Origin: Metaphire vulgaris
Taxonomy: Eukaryota > Annelida > Clitellata > Crassiclitellata > Megascolecidae
Length of the DNA stretch: 64,000 bases
Direction: 5' to 3'
Assembly (NCBI GenBank): GCA_018105865.1
Contig: CM030834.1
Coordinates: 13,254,219 to 13,318,218 of the forward strand
The notes beneath the pieces are model-generated. The model had not been told where the DNA came from, ran no database searches, and saw nothing but the letters and a program-made list of their open reading frames with translations. A program made the translations under genes and the position numbers. Below are positions 37,301-53,339 of this stretch, piece by piece. The stretch's first letter is position 1. Each line of letters opens with the position of its first letter.

Positions 37301-38646
37301 GCAAGGTATTTATTATAGCAGTTCCCACTTAGTAGACAGCTACATCTATCAGCTTCTCACTCTGTCACCATAAATTTGTCAAAGCACAGCACAATTTGAA
37401 GCATCATGTAGACCAGCAGTTCTTGAGCTTTTCAGGTAAATTTATAAAACATTAAATTAATTCAAATTATTTGCCAATTTCACTTAAATTGGTTAATAAT
37501 TTTAATTTATTTCTGATTCTTTCAAGGACCACTACCGGTAATCAGTACTCGGCGGACCACTAGGGCGGACCACTAGTGGTCCGTAGACAACCATTTTAAG
37601 AACCACTGATGTAGACCACATTTACCTCTGGGTTTACAAAGTCCACATAATAAATTCTCCAACCCTCAGAGATCAAACCCTAACACTACAGACAATCCAT
37701 CTCAGTACAGCTCTACTAAATAAATCATTGAGTCAGTTCAAAAGAAAAGAAGCACAATTAAGCCCCATACTGGCCACTTAAATTTCAATAACTTTTATTC
37801 TGTACATTATTTTCAGCCTAAATTCCACATCCTAAAATTACCCGGTATTCATCCCAAAACGTAATCGGACTACCAACCAATTTCAGTCACTCCTATTTTT
37901 TCTAGACTAATAAAATGCTTGAATGTTTGTCAGCATATTTATCCAGCCATAAAAGAACCCTCAATATTAATTTTTACAAACCAATATGGCTTCATTCAAA
38001 CTGGATCTAGCACAACTGCTATCATAGCATTACTTCATATAGTCACTTATCTTCTAGAAAATGGACCATTTGTAATAGTTTTTACATTATATGTTTCCAA
38101 CACTTTTGATACTATTCAGCATTATAATTTATTAGAAAAAGTACCAAAATTAGACATTTCTGAAAATTATATATGCCGGCAATTGGTTTGTAGATCTCTT
38201 TAAGGGTAGAAACCATTTAAGAAGATTTAATGAACATAGTTCCACTATTAAAAATATCTTTACACAAAACACTCTTCGTTAATAAAAACTTAGAGGAAAA
38301 CAATCAGTGGTGATATTTTATGGTTTCTATACAATTTGGGAGAAGGTAGTGATTGATCTATTGAAGGCCTATGTCATCTGGCATCTGTATAAGGATTTTT
38401 TTTTAGCTTGATAAGGCCGATATGTTTCATCAAAACAGGAGTACATATTACCCATGCCGCTTAGTTAGTTAGTTAGTTATGGTCTAACTTATATAGCACT
38501 ATTTTCCTAGGAGACTAGGGTCAATAGCACTCTCATAATATAATGCCCTAAGACCAGCATATGCACTTTCTGACATGAAATATTTTCCGCTTAGTCAAGA
38601 TTCTGCATGCTTTGGTTGATGGAAGATCTTAATAAGTGCAATAAGT

Positions 38647-38689
<43 letters not shown>

Positions 38690-41600
38690 TCATGAAGATT
38701 ATGCAAAAATACTTGAAAATATAATTCATGCGAATGAAGCAAATGTGGCAAAAATTCCGCACAAAATTTGGTCTTTTCACATGCAAATTGTTTTTTAACA
38801 CAAATTTCCAGAAGGCTTACTCTACAGACATTATAGAATGCAACATTACATCAGCATTTACAACCACCAACAGAACATGATGATAGAAGATCAATACTAA
38901 TTAGCAACAAAGCAAGTCTGATTAGACGGAGTTTGCCCATGATCTTCCTGTCATCCACTTCATCACCAGAGAGGATTATCGTTAAGAGTCATTCATCTCT
39001 TAAACAATCAGCTGGTCTTAAAATCCGTTTCCTGGCCGGTGTCAGAAGAAATGATCCGCTGACTCATCCGCTAATGCTCCGGCTATCCTCTTCCACCAAT
39101 TTTATTACCCAATAACCTCTGCACTCTATCCACTGACAACTGGTCCAATAGCAGCATTCCAGAAAATGCTGCCTGAAAAGAATTGAAACCAGGTCACTCT
39201 AGTCATTTAGTAGTCTATGTTTTAGTCCTCTTCCCTGAAGTTCAGATAGAAGCCGGTTGTAAGTCAATGTAAGATCCATTACGAGGGCAGCAGCCAAACC
39301 TTCTAGAAGAATCCAACCAGACACAGAATGCCTACCATTTATCATTAAATTCCGCTTCCGGTAAACAGTGACTCACTGGGGCTAAGATTCAAATGGAATT
39401 TCCATTGATCCTTAGAATCAATGGGCAGGTCTGTGCAACAAATGATCTTCTGTCACAAATGTCTCCATCTCAACAGCACCGTACATCTATTGGTAAATAA
39501 ATTTTCCCTTTTTCCATACGACTGAAATGCTATGCTTGACAAAAACATTGTGAACAAGATTGAAGATTCTAAAACATATAAACAGAAACAACACTGAAAT
39601 TGGTAAGAAATATTTCACTATTTCTGGCCCAAAAACATGGAACTTTCTTCCTTCAGCTGTCAGATCTTCCAAAGAATCGAGTATTTGCAGATCTAGGCTT
39701 AAAACACATCTCTTTCAATTAGCATATCCTCCACAGATCTGCCCGATGTTTCCCACTGACTGATCTCTAGAATGATCAGATCTTTTGCAAATGGATTTGG
39801 AGTACCATCGATTGATACCCTTAGAGTATTGGAAGTGGTGCAACAAAAGTGCATAACTATTATTATTATTATTTATTTTATTTATTTATTTTATTTTTTA
39901 TTTAACCACATAAATATATCTTGAGGTACAGTTACAATTTCAAACACAGTCACCATGAATTTTGGTCCTGAACTTGAAATGGCAGATCTTAATAACAGAA
40001 TACTGATCTTACAACAGCTCATTCATCAACAGTGGCCAATGAATTAAAGATGCTGATAAGCTGACACTAAGACTGTTAATTAGTAATAATAACTGAAGCA
40101 TCCCAGTTCCAAGCACAACTCAAAGCAAAGGCCATATGAATATGAAGATAATACAGCATTTAAAAGCAACAGCCTAAGACTTGAATCCATACAATTCTTA
40201 TCCTGTAAGGGTTCTGGTACTAAGTACGTGTTTGGTCCCTTCTTTGTTTTCTTTACACTGCTGACGCTCCTGCTCTCTTTGCAAGTTTTGAACTCCAAGC
40301 TCATCTCCACGGTGATGGTGTTCACCTCTTTGTCGAAAGCCTTCCAAACTCATAGACTGTGATACTGGTACACTTCTTTAGAATTGGATTCTTTAGAACT
40401 GCAAATGACTCAATCCTAACAAAACTGGACTGATTTAGCTTCATTCTGCCGAGCAGCTCTTGGCAATCCTGACTTCACTCACCCATCTTCATTTTTCTCT
40501 CACTCGCCATTATGGATGACAACTAGCCCAAACAAGAGACGTCGCCTTCTTAAGAAGTATCTATCAATATACTGCCATTAATCTGGGTATGGTTGTTGAC
40601 AACTGTCTAATGCTAAATACAACCTATTCCGCTTTTGCAGATTCTGTTTTATACCAACTAGGCAGCGAAGAGTCAACCAGTGAATTGCCAGAAATTGAGG
40701 AAATAAAAGCCATGGCCCATGCTTTTTGTCTCACATGCTTTTTTGTCTCAAATTGTCTGAACCGTGGCCGGACAAAATGTCACGGACAAAATGTCACGGG
40801 GACAAAATGTCACCAGACAAAATGTCATGGGGACAAAATGTCCGCAGTTTAGGGTTAGAGTAATGGTGACATTTTGTCCGCGGACATTTTGTCCCCATGA
40901 CATTTTGTCTGGTGACATTTTGTCCCCGTGACATTTTGTCCATGACATTTTGTCATGGCACCGTCTGAACTATATGAATGCCATATATGCAGTCTCTAAA
41001 ATGCAGTCAGGTTCAGGAATATTTTTACACCCCCTAACACCCCACCAACACCCCCCCACCCCCAATCTGAGACCGACAACCTCCCAATCCAGGGATATTT
41101 TGACACCCCAATACCCCTCGAATTTGAGACCAGACACCCCCAACCCCAACCCCAATCTGAGGCAGGGATGACCTTTTTTTCCTTGCCAGGCTTTTTTGGA
41201 GACTTGATAAGGTTTTTTGGTTGTCAAGACTTTTTTGGCAGAGACCCCCAAATTCCGACACCCCCAAAATGTTCCCAACATCCCCCAAAATCACAATCCT
41301 AGAAATAACCCTGGTCAGGTCATTCTTCAATCCATTGCAAATGCTTCAGTGTGAATAGTATAATGCAGTGATGGGCACACATTTTTATCCGAGGGCCGCA
41401 AAAGTGTCTGCGATGAAAGCCGAGGGCCGCACACATTTTTTCGGCATTTAGAATTAACTTTAAGTAGTTTCCAAAGTGTAAGTATTTATTAATAAGCCAA
41501 GTCTGTCAAGTCGAAGAAAAGTTAGTAAATATTAAAAGCATTATTTCTAGTTAACGATCAAGTGACAAAGTGTAAATCCAATTTGAATGCTGAATTTTCC

Positions 41601-44247
41601 ATTAAAGTGTTGTCAAACGTTTCATATGTTTTAGAGGGCCGCACATTAATGTAGTATCTCTCGATGTCGGGGGCTGCTCAAAAGAGCTTCGAGGGCCGCA
41701 TGTGGCCCGCGGGCCGCACTTTGCCCATCCCTGGTATAATGTCTCCCACGTTGATCCCAAATTTCAAACTTAATAGTGAATTACTTCATTAGCTCCCAAT
41801 TGCTAGTAGGGTAAGATTTCCAGTGTAAGATACAACATTGGGGCAGCAAAATCTATCTAAAGCCAGGCACCATTCTAGAAATTTTAATCTGCACAAGAGA
41901 ACCCCAGCCAGAGATGGCAATGGGCCATGGGTCAAATGGGTCTCCAGTGCTTGATGGGTCACATGGGTCATGATCCATCAAATTTTAGTTAATTTTAGTT
42001 AAAAGTTAACACCCCCATCATCATCATTAATCAGGGATATTTTAGGATCATTAATTAATTTTTGGCAAAAAGAGATCATTTTATTGGATGTAATAATAAT
42101 GAGCAAGCATAAGGAAAGCGATAATCATACTGTCGGAGCTGAAATGAAGAGAAAGTGTTATTCTCTTACTTCTGCCAGAAATAAAATACTAGAGAGCAAT
42201 GATACTACTGACATTGTTTACACATTTTATTAATAAATGCATTTGATTCTGTTTCTACGTTTTAAGAGACAAAATTCCCCAAAGCCACCAGGAAGCAAGG
42301 GGAATAGAGATTTTTCATAGGAACTCAGGGGCAATAGAGTTAAAAGGTTTTCATAAGTACTGGTAACTGAACTATAGCAGTTCACATGAAAATACATTAT
42401 TTCCTGCCAGAAACCTCCAAGAAAATCAATAAGAAAACTTGTGCCATTAAACTGTCACTGATGGATTTGCTTGGTGTCATTAAAAATACAGAACCTTTCC
42501 TAGCAAAACTTTCCTAGTAAAACACAGGGATTAAAATTTATCAAAGTTAATTAATAGTAATAAAATGCACTTTGCAAGAATTTCTACAATATAAGTAACT
42601 ATTTAAAATCTAGCATCAAATGAGGGCCAATTATCAACCAATGTTCTAAAAACTTTTCATGCAGCAATTGCAGGTAGAAACATCTGCTGTACATTGGAGA
42701 CATCAGAAACATGCATATAATTTTCATAAGCTAGAAAAATGTCATATTAGACTTCAGGAACATTATCGATTAGGTCAGGTGATATGTGATGCCAGCAATT
42801 TGCACAAATGCATTCATCAAATACGGATGGCTACAAATAAAAATTCTCTATCTTCAGCTGGAGTTGACCTCAACCAACTGGAGAGGTTAGCCTCAATCCC
42901 CAGAAAACAGATCGTTGCTGCACAATGTACAAAGCTGGCATTCTGAAACTTATGGACTACGTAGGTTGAAAATTTTAGGGTAGGACTCATGGGAGTACGG
43001 TAGTCTGACTCTCGCTGATATTTTGAAAACTCAAACACTGCTATGCACCGAATTGTACCGGTATATGGCACCATAAAAACATCACTGCTACTAACTGGAA
43101 ACAGCTACCCAACAGCTGAATCATGACCTGCCTGCTCAAGGCCAGACTGTGGTCAGATATTATTGACAAAAACATCAATATCTGAGAGACAGATTGTGTC
43201 TGAACACATAAAATGTAATTACACTGAAATCTCTCAATATATCAAACTATTTTTGGTGTAAAGTACAAGTCACTAATGCCTATATGCATAGGACAGGTTA
43301 GTGTCTGTTTATGCAAATGATATCATACAATTTGAATGTTTCTTTGAAAGTGACAGTACCGGTAATTGACTTTGTATGTATAACTTACCTATATATAAAG
43401 AATCAGATGCAATTCAAATGATACCGGTAATATCTAAAACCTTGCAAAATATACAAATGTGGACTCAGAACCTTTTAGTTTTAACCAATTTGCCAAGAAC
43501 AAATTTAAGTTTTCTGCAACAACTGTTGCTTATAATAGGATGGTAACACTTTTCTATAAGCAAGAAAGTAAAAGGAAAATCAGCTTTTAACAAAGCATGT
43601 ACTTTCTTCTGTCATCACTGCCCATCAGTAAAAAAATTAGAGATTGTATATCAAACATAAGCAGGTTTCAATCAATGCCAAGTTTGACACATCTATCTCA
43701 ATAGCCTGTTCCATAGTTGGCAGTAGACTCAAGCTACTGCAACTCTGTTCTATAATACGGCATCTAGAGACAAAACCTACAAAATCTAGGACTGTTAGTA
43801 CAAGTGTCAATCAGAATGCATCACTCCCATCCTCACATGTCTCCACTAGCTGCCAGCACAGTACTGCATTTAATATAAGGTTGTGGTAATCACCTTCAAG
43901 CTGCTAACAACACAACATCCTAGCTACCTGGCAGGTATCATGGTATCATCCAGCTGCAGGAACAGTCCAAACTACTGAGATCATGAGGTACCAACAACTA
44001 CTATAACTGCACACACCATTATTTCACCTTGTTCCTTCGCCAATGCCACTGCCGGTGTGTCTGTATGGAATAACCTACTGAAAACTCTCATTTCTGATTT
44101 ATCTGTTTCATTAATTGTTTCTAAACACAGACTTAAAATGCATTCTATCATCTGGCCTACACTGTTTAGGGCACATGACACCCCACACTAATAATTCTTC
44201 ACTTAATGAATGATGTAATGTGCATTGACAACCTGACAGCCATGTAA

Positions 44248-44297
<50 letters not shown>

Positions 44298-45750
44298 TTA
44301 CTACTACTACTACTATTGTTGCGTCTCTGAGTAGAAATATATGAGGCGCTATACAAATGCTACATTACATCACATTACAATAAATACAATAATATCTTTC
44401 TGAATGTTGCACAATATCAAGCTATGGTTTTAGTCGTCAAAATTGAATGTCCAAATGTTGAAATACTCTCATCTTGCAATGCTAGTTTAATATCAGTGTA
44501 ATGGAAAATGAGTATCCACAACATCATGAAAGTGACCTGCAGATGCACTATTATCTATGCAATTTATGTTAAAATTTTCTATTCATTTCCATAAGTCTTG
44601 ACCCATGTACAGAAAATGAGAAGCAATAAGTGCTCCAGACATTATTACCACAAAATCATTTTAAATGGAAATGCAAATGCAGATGAAGAGCTTACCATGT
44701 ACGAAATGGGAGAGCAAAACTTTACATTTCACAACTGAGACAAGCTTATCCAGAAACGTTTAGTGATGAAATGTCATTTGTAGAATTGTGTAACTGATGC
44801 GAACAGCCAATGAACATTGTCTAGAGTTATGCTCACTGGACTTGGGGCTCATCATACTGCTTGTGGATTACAAGCTTGGTCTTGAATGGATCATACATTT
44901 TCTTCCCATTTACAACCTTTCCTTTATCTCACAGACCATTGAAAGATGCTTACAATATCACAAATTCAATCATATTTCAGCACCACTAACCTTCTTTTAC
45001 CTACTCAATCTGGATTGAAATGGTGTTCACTAACACTTAAGCAATCCTGCTTCCAATCACTTTTCATATATACTTTGCCACTGACCTGTCTCATTCAACC
45101 TTGATTACCTGCAGGGTTGTACAGTAATCGATTACTATAATCAATTACTCTGATTGAGAGCAGCAATTGTAATTACAATCGATTACAAATAATGAGTAAT
45201 CTAATCCATAATTTTATAATCATGGTTATATTCATATTCCCTCTCTAAAATCATAAAAAGTTTCTAACAGACTTAATAACTTTTAAACTAAACATGACCT
45301 ATTATCTCACAACCAGTATGGATTCTGAAACAATCACATTGATACTTCCCTTACTGTAGCCAAACTCATGATAAGATATCTGCAGCTCTAAATAAGAATT
45401 CATCTGCTCTTGGCATCTTCATCGATATCTCAAAAGTTTTTGATACTTTTAATCACACTGGTTACTAAACTCAGAGACTATCGCATCTGTTGAACTGCTC
45501 TCAAATAGTTTAATGACTGGGATAGTAGGTGTGCCATACGATCGATCGATTCTTTACATTTACACACTATAGCAGTACAAGAGGCCACAAATGAAAACTG
45601 TTTAAGCAGAGGGTGGGTCCAAGAAAGACAAATTTTGTTAGTGCAGGGGTTGTGGACAAATGGAACAGTTTGGACGAGGAGGGAGTGCCAGTTGAAACAG
45701 TAAACTAAATCAAAGGCTATCTTGGAAAATTAGATTACTGAATGTGGAGA

Positions 45751-45804
<54 letters not shown>

Positions 45805-48800
45805 TTGACAATTTCTATAGTGCTATAACATAGCTAGGTGCCAAAAGCAAGAGCACTTTACATAAATGGACTTTACTACAGTGGTTTTCACACAGGCATG
45901 CTTAGCCTCCTAAACCACTTTAAATCACATTATTATTATACCTCTCACATAGACAACAATATGTCCAAATCAATAACAGGTCCTCAGGACTTCTTGATAT
46001 ATCCTGAAGAGTCCCTTAATGCTCCATTCTTGGCCCAATCCTATTTTTCCATCTATATTAATGATATTCATGAATCATCATCTATATATCAATTGGTTCA
46101 TTCTCTGTGCTGATGATACATCTCTAACAAAGACCTTAAAGAGCATATTAACCTTGCATCAAGAAAATTACCTAAAGTCCATCAATAGTTCCAAAATAAT
46201 GAGCTTTCTGCTACTGTAAATAAATCAAATTCCATCATGTTTCATAGAAATGCTCAGCTGTAACTTACATGCCTAATTCTATTACTTTTAGAAACATAAG
46301 TATTGCTCGCACAAACCACACCAAGTACTTGTAATAATAATACAATCGCATTTAAATTGGGATCATCATATCCATAAAATTTTCTGCTTGTCTTTCAAAG
46401 AGCATTTTCTCACCTATCATGCTCAGGCTTATGCTAACTCAGATCAATTAGAGTTGTTCATTCCCCTCTCTCCAAGCTTCCGGCCAAATCCTTGGTCCAG
46501 ATTTTTGTTGCTCATCCATAATTCCCATTCTTCAAGATTGAATTCTGCAATGCCCTTATTATGGACTGATCTCAACTGTGCCTGTGGGGTGCTAAATACT
46601 ATGGCTTGTGCCTAGGAAAGCTCCCCATTAATCCAACATCTTAGATTGAATGCTAAACACCCTCCACTGACTTCCAATTTATGACTACATATTTAATTTG
46701 TGCTACTGCAGCACTTACAAGACATCAATGAACTTTCACACTAGTTCTTAAAACTAATGCATGCCACCTGCTCCCTCCTCTGATTGTGGGGATGTAAATG
46801 CGCCTATATAAATGCCCACTGGACCTTCTTTTAAAAAAATAAACTGATTCTATCCATTGATCTTTCATTTCTTACCACCTCTCTAAGTGTTCTAGGAAAA
46901 TATATTGAAGTCTGGCTTCTTTGCCGAACAAATTCTAAAGCAGGAATGTCCAGTGCTGCATAGAGGTTGGATAGGAGGGAAATTCACCCTCAGAGGCTTA
47001 AATTCCCCCAAAAATGAAATAATTTAGGAGTTAAGGTAATTCCTCACAATGTCTCTTCCCAAACTGCCATAAATCCCCACTGCAGAGAAGAGTGTATGCA
47101 ATGCTGGGGAATGTCTCTGAGTAATAGTAAGCTATTCAAATAGATTATACTGCATCACAAGTTCTTACTGATACTTTTATTTTAATGTTCTAGTACAGTG
47201 GCAAGGGCAACTTCAAAAACTAAATGATTTTTCTGAAACGTTGAAAGTTAAGAAAAGGTTCAGAGATGCAAGCATAAATGTTTAATTGAATTTAAGCCAT
47301 ATAACCTCAGCTGTGCCAATGACAATAATTTTTATTAATCATACCACAACATTGACTGACTATAACGGATTGTGATCTTTTTCCTGTTTCACCTTTACAG
47401 AATTACCAGAATTGCTGCTCTATTAGTATTTTTAAATTTTATGATTCAAGATTCATATATGTGCACAACAATAACTCAAATGGTAGACACATTTCACTGT
47501 CATTCCTAAACTTTCAGTTGCACCAAGTGAAGATTAACACTGAAATAGAGAACCTACAATGAGTTGCTAAAAACATAACACTTGAAATTGTGTTTATTCT
47601 GTCAACACTCATTTTAAATTATGTTGATATAAATCTCACAGAAAAGCACAGATATCTTATGACAATAATTAGCGGAGTCCAGCCTCAAATGCTTTCAGAA
47701 ACTTTTCTGAATTTTTTTTGGCTTAAAAACAGTATTGTTAATCATAAATCAAACGGTGAGAATATAGTGCTTTGCATACATAGGATTTTATCCAAATAAT
47801 TTGGTCTCTTATTCATCAATGTCCAATGTCAAAACACTTAACACCGTCATTTTTAAAAAAGTCACGCATTTTATAGCAACAATTCATCTAGGAAAATATA
47901 ACAGAGTCAACGCAACTGAGCAGACAAAGTAATTTTGAAATGTAAATGAAATTCAAATGATGAAGTAAACATAAGCAGCTGACCTCTGGTATTAGTTGCC
48001 ATGTCAGCTACCTTCTGAAATGCTTCCAGAAATGAAGTAGCAGCTGTAACTGTTGATCTACAAATTATACACGATAAATAAGGAATAAACTTCTAAACAT
48101 TCAAATAATCTGGTACCTTATCTCAGCAAAAGTAAATTTTAAAATAAATACTTATTTGTAAAAATTGACTGTTATCACACTCTCAACACTGCCACAAGTT
48201 TTTTTGCCAACCCAGCACTACCTAAACTGGCTATCATGGGCATATACCAGAAATGTCACCATCATGGTATAAACAGACTTTATCAGAAGCTCTCTGCATG
48301 TAAAGCAGCATAATAAGACTTAAAAAGCAATAATAACAATTTAATATGCCACACTAATTTTTTAGTATAACTAAAGTCAAAACATGCAAATTGATCTAAC
48401 CTCAGTGCAGCATGTAATTTAGCAGCTTTGGTGATGAACTCTTCCCACACTGGGGCACTTGTCTGTGAGGAACAAATGTAAAAACCAATTAAAACTTAAG
48501 AACATCCTCTAAAGTCACTGGCAAAGCAGCTTAAGCAAACTTTATTTTTTCACTATAATAAATGCTTCAAACCATCCACTTGGTGAGATGCATCAACAGA
48601 ATTTTAAAATGATCTCACTTTAATTGACATTACAGACACACTAACAACATTACTCTAAAATGTTATTGTTACAGTACAAAAGACATTATCAAGGAAATAT
48701 ATTCTGGCTCACTGGATTTTATGTTTAAAAACCAACTACATATTCAGGAACCAACTCACTTGAATAGGTCGATCTTGTCGCTATTTATGATTTTCATGCT

Positions 48801-51800
48801 AGTTTCTTTAAAATGAAATGAACTAAAGCATAAATAAATTAAAACATCCCCCAACTACCGTAGGTACATTCACCAATCACCAACGCCGGGCAGTAGTTAG
48901 CTACAGGTAGGTAACTACTTGTAGTTTAACTACACTTTAGTAGTTACAGAGTAGTTAGTAACTACGTGTGAAAAAGTAGTTAACTACAAATAGTTTAACT
49001 ACTTTCTGCAGTAGTTATCAAGTAAAGTAGTTAACTACTGTGGTCAACTACTTTTGTTAAAACATTATTTGCCGCTTAAACCCGCTTTTGCCAACAACGC
49101 TGACGCCAGGCTTCTCGGTGAGCTCTTCGATGAGACTCTGTCGTGTAGCGGGCACATCGTCGATGTAACCCATGCCTGCCCTTGTTGCCCTTGTGCATAC
49201 AAGCTTACTTACTTACCTACCAGTAATATAATATTCTATTCCTGATTTCCGGTCTCATACTTACACAACTTTTAGTAGTACCAAAAATACAGGTTCGTGT
49301 TGTTTACTGAGGATATATAATTAATAATAGTAATAAAAGTTAACAGAATTAACAGATTAATTCTTAATAACTCATAGATATCATTAAATATGAATAGCCA
49401 ATTAGTCAAAAGCTGTTTCGTGAACCCACGTAAAAGAGTGAACGCAGTGATGATAAAAACTTCATTGCCGACTGTGGTACATGTAAGAACTGAGTAATCA
49501 TTCATTACATTAATTACATAAGCAGAACTGCTGCAGAAGCAGCTTATATTGATAGAATTGATGTTCGTGTTGACAGTGTTTGTGTGGTGTTTAAAAAATG
49601 AAGACATTGAACAATGGATATTTTTATTTGAGCGTTGCAGGGTCAAAAGTAGTTGCAAAGTAGTTAACTACTCAGGAAGTAGTTACCAATTAGTTAATAA
49701 CTACTTTGTGGAAAAAGTAGTTAACTAGTAGTTACAACTATATTTTTATCAAGTAGTTCACTACAGTAGTTGAACTACTTTCACAGTAGTTGGTGCCCAG
49801 CATTGCCAATCACTTTACACTAGGGCTGCGCAGAGTAACTCGAGTAACGCGAGTACTCGACTCCAAATTGGAGTCGAGTAATTTTTTTGGAGTCGAGTAC
49901 TCGCATAGAATAACTAAATAAAGAATAGAATAGATAAATAAAGAATAATCAAAGAATTTCATTAAAATTTGGCCTACAGTTATTTGTTACAAATAATTAT
50001 TAATCAGTCTTATTTAGGTTATTCTTATTCGTTATGCCCCAGTTAGTTAAGAAGTTGTCCACAGTGGGCCAACTCTATAGATATATATAGTGAAGACCTC
50101 ATATTTTTTGCCAGTACCGGTAAAATAGTTTCTGTTCTGTAACTTCTGTTATACTAAATTTGAAAACGCTTGAATATCCGAAAAATTGACATGTAACTGT
50201 ATCTAATGTTCTGCTTTGGTTAAATGAGGGCCATGAGGCAAATAATAAGCATTATGTGACGTGTAACGTTTGCAAATCATGTATTTCCGGTTTTACGCGA
50301 GTACTCGAGTACTCGCTAAGCTATTCGACTCCTACTTGACTCCTAAACTACTCGGTTAGCGCAGCCCTACTTTACACAAGAGAGGAGTAAAATAAGACTG
50401 AAAGCCCTCCCTCCCTGACAAAAGGGAGGGAGGGGTTTGATCGATGGTAGCATGTGTTTATCTTGGTGTTGACTTGAGCAGTATCAGCATTTGTTCACTA
50501 AGATAATCCTTCTGGATGAAGAATTTCGTAATATACCAAGCAGCTGCTGCAACATTGACTTATAGATCTAGTCAAACTACTCCTATGAAATAAGTCGCAT
50601 AGCTATTGAGCACAGGCTACATTCTTATGAAATGTTAAACATGTGACATGTATCATCATCACTATCACCATCACCATCACCATCATCATCATCATCATCA
50701 TCTGTGGGTGGTGTGCCGTCATGAGTGAGGATGGCGAGATGCAGTGCAGCCCCGGCTAAGACATCTTGTCACAATCTGGCTATGTGTCCAAAAAGGCCGA
50801 GGCGTCACTGGCGTTACGTAGTGGCGTATAGTGGAACATAGTGGTTCCTGGCCAGTTTGAGCATATATTTCTGCATTGGTGACGTGATCTGACCATCTAA
50901 CCCCTAGAATCCTTTGCAGGGCTTTTGTATGGAATGCTTCAAGTTTTTTTCCAAACTTGTTTTGTGAACATCCACGATTGTCTTATGAATATATAGAATA
51001 TATATGTATACAGATGTGCATTATATATAACTGTATTATAAGTGCTTCTCCAGGATCAGGTTTATGCAAGAACCACTGCAAAATAAACTGAAGGTTAGTG
51101 CATGGAGCTTTTAACTTTTCATGGCATAAATGATTGAGGGCAGTTGTCCTCATCACTTTGCCACTGGTCCCTCCAATGTGCACTGTGCAAGCACCAGCAT
51201 CCAATTTATCCTATTCATTCACAGTAAAGTGACTGGGTGAGCAGCTATAGCAGAAACAGTCAAATGTTTCTGCAGTGGCCGAGGTCTGAAACCCAGACCA
51301 CAAACTAGTAGACCATCTCACTAACCAATACAACACATAGCAGGCATTTTATAGGCTGCAATATTTTAAAAATTATTTCAGTCATGGCAAGCAAAGTATT
51401 ATCATACAACCAAACAGCAGTTTATGGTTAAACTTCATCTTAAATGTGGATCATTGGCAACACATGATGACAACACCTGCGGCAATGCATAAAAGTGACA
51501 ATGTTCTAGGATTGAAATGCTACATGACAGCCTTTTATAGAAAACCAGGGTTGTTAGCAATACTGCTAAAAAGTATTGCCAATACCAATACCAATTTCTA
51601 TTCAGTATTTACAGAAGAAAATGCAAGTACCGGTACTGTGCCAGAAACAAAAATTGTGTTCTGTGGAAACAAAGAAGAAATGCTTACACATATAGTGTGC
51701 ACAACAGAAAGTGTTAGCAAGGTTTTGACCAATTTAAAGACAGACATGAGCCCAAGATCGCCGGTAGATGGCTTACCTGGTACATTCGAGGTTTCTTTAC

Positions 51801-52964
51801 AAAGTTAGAAATGAAATTGGACATGCTATTGCATTGATAATATTTGAATCACTCAGAACTGAAGAAGATGCACTAGTCAGCCTACTGTTCAAGAAGGGAA
51901 AACGAAGTGAACCAAGCAATTCCAGACCAGCGAGCCTAACTTCTGCAAGCTGCAAAGTTATGGAAAAATACTGAAAGAGAACATATTGGAACATTTGACT
52001 AGGCATAAAATTGTCAGACAGTCAGCATGTCAGATTTACAAAGGAGTGTTCATGCCTGACCAACTTGCTAGACTTTCTGAAGGAGGCTTATGATAACCTA
52101 GAGGAGGGCAAGGCAGTAGACATAGTATATTTAGATTTTGCCAAAGCCTTTTGTAAGTGCCCCACATAAGACTGGCTGCCAAACTGAAGTCCTATGGAAT
52201 ATGAGGGAATATTCTCAGATGGATTCACAATTGGTTGAAGGGAAAAAGACAGAAGGTTGGCATAAGAGGTGGCCATTCGGAATGTGCAAGAGTTTTTAAT
52301 GGAGTGCCTCAAGGGCTCAGTGCTTGGGCCATTGCTTTTTCTAATATATATAAATGATATCTATGACGGATTATTATATAAAATTTCAAAGTTTTCAGAT
52401 GGTGTAAAGATGTGCAGAAATATCAACTCTGATGAAGATGATGCTAACATTTTACAGGAGGATCTAAGGAAATTGTTTCAGTGGTCTGTGGAGGACTGGC
52501 AGATGCTTTTTAATATTGACAAATCTTATGTAATGCATGCAGGGAAATTTAATAATGGTAATGTAATGTAATGAAACAAAATATTTGTATAGCACCTCTT
52601 CTGAAGAATCACTCAGAAGCGCTCCCACAGCAAATTACTGTGTATTGACAAAGAGATAAGTTTTAAGTCATTTCAAAAAGAGGGCCATAGAATTAGGAGT
52701 TGCTAAGCCACGCATACTGGCATCAAGAGCATTCCAAAGGATAGGGCCAACTGATTCAAAACCTCGCTTCAGGAATATGCCTTGGGGGGGGGGGGAATTC
52801 TAACCACAACAGAAAATGAAAGAGACTTGGGGTAATCATCTATAGAAGTATGAATCCATGTCGACAATGTATGGAGGCAGCCAAAAAGGGCAGCCAAAAA
52901 GGGCAACCAAATGTGGGAAGGATGAAAAGAACAATAGCGAGTTATATAAATAATTAAATAATTA

Positions 52965-53024
<60 letters not shown>

Positions 53025-53339
53025 GAGAGAAAGAGAGAAAGAGAGAGAGAGAGAGGAGGGAGGGATGGACAGAGGGAGGGAGTGAGGAAGGGGAAGGAGA
53101 TGGGAATTGATATAAACATACAAAATAATGACTGGGAAAGTAGGTGTCATAGGATTCTTTACATTGGCACACTATAGCAGCACAAGAGGCCACAAATGCA
53201 AATTGTTTACACAGAAGGTGGGTCCATGAAATAAAAATTTTTTAGTGCAAGGGTTGTAGACAAATAGAACAGTTTAGATGAGGAGAGAGTGACAGCTGAA
53301 ACAGTAAACAGATTCATAAGGCTAAACCCCTTAAAATCA

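Noticed and set aside
40080..40325. Frames on minus that look coding-like (REQERQQCKENKEG)
   Set aside because: Short, no recognisable family, no consistent splice sites.
52769..53193. Ser/Leu-rich frames on minus
   Set aside because: Product of the GA microsatellite inside the LINE.
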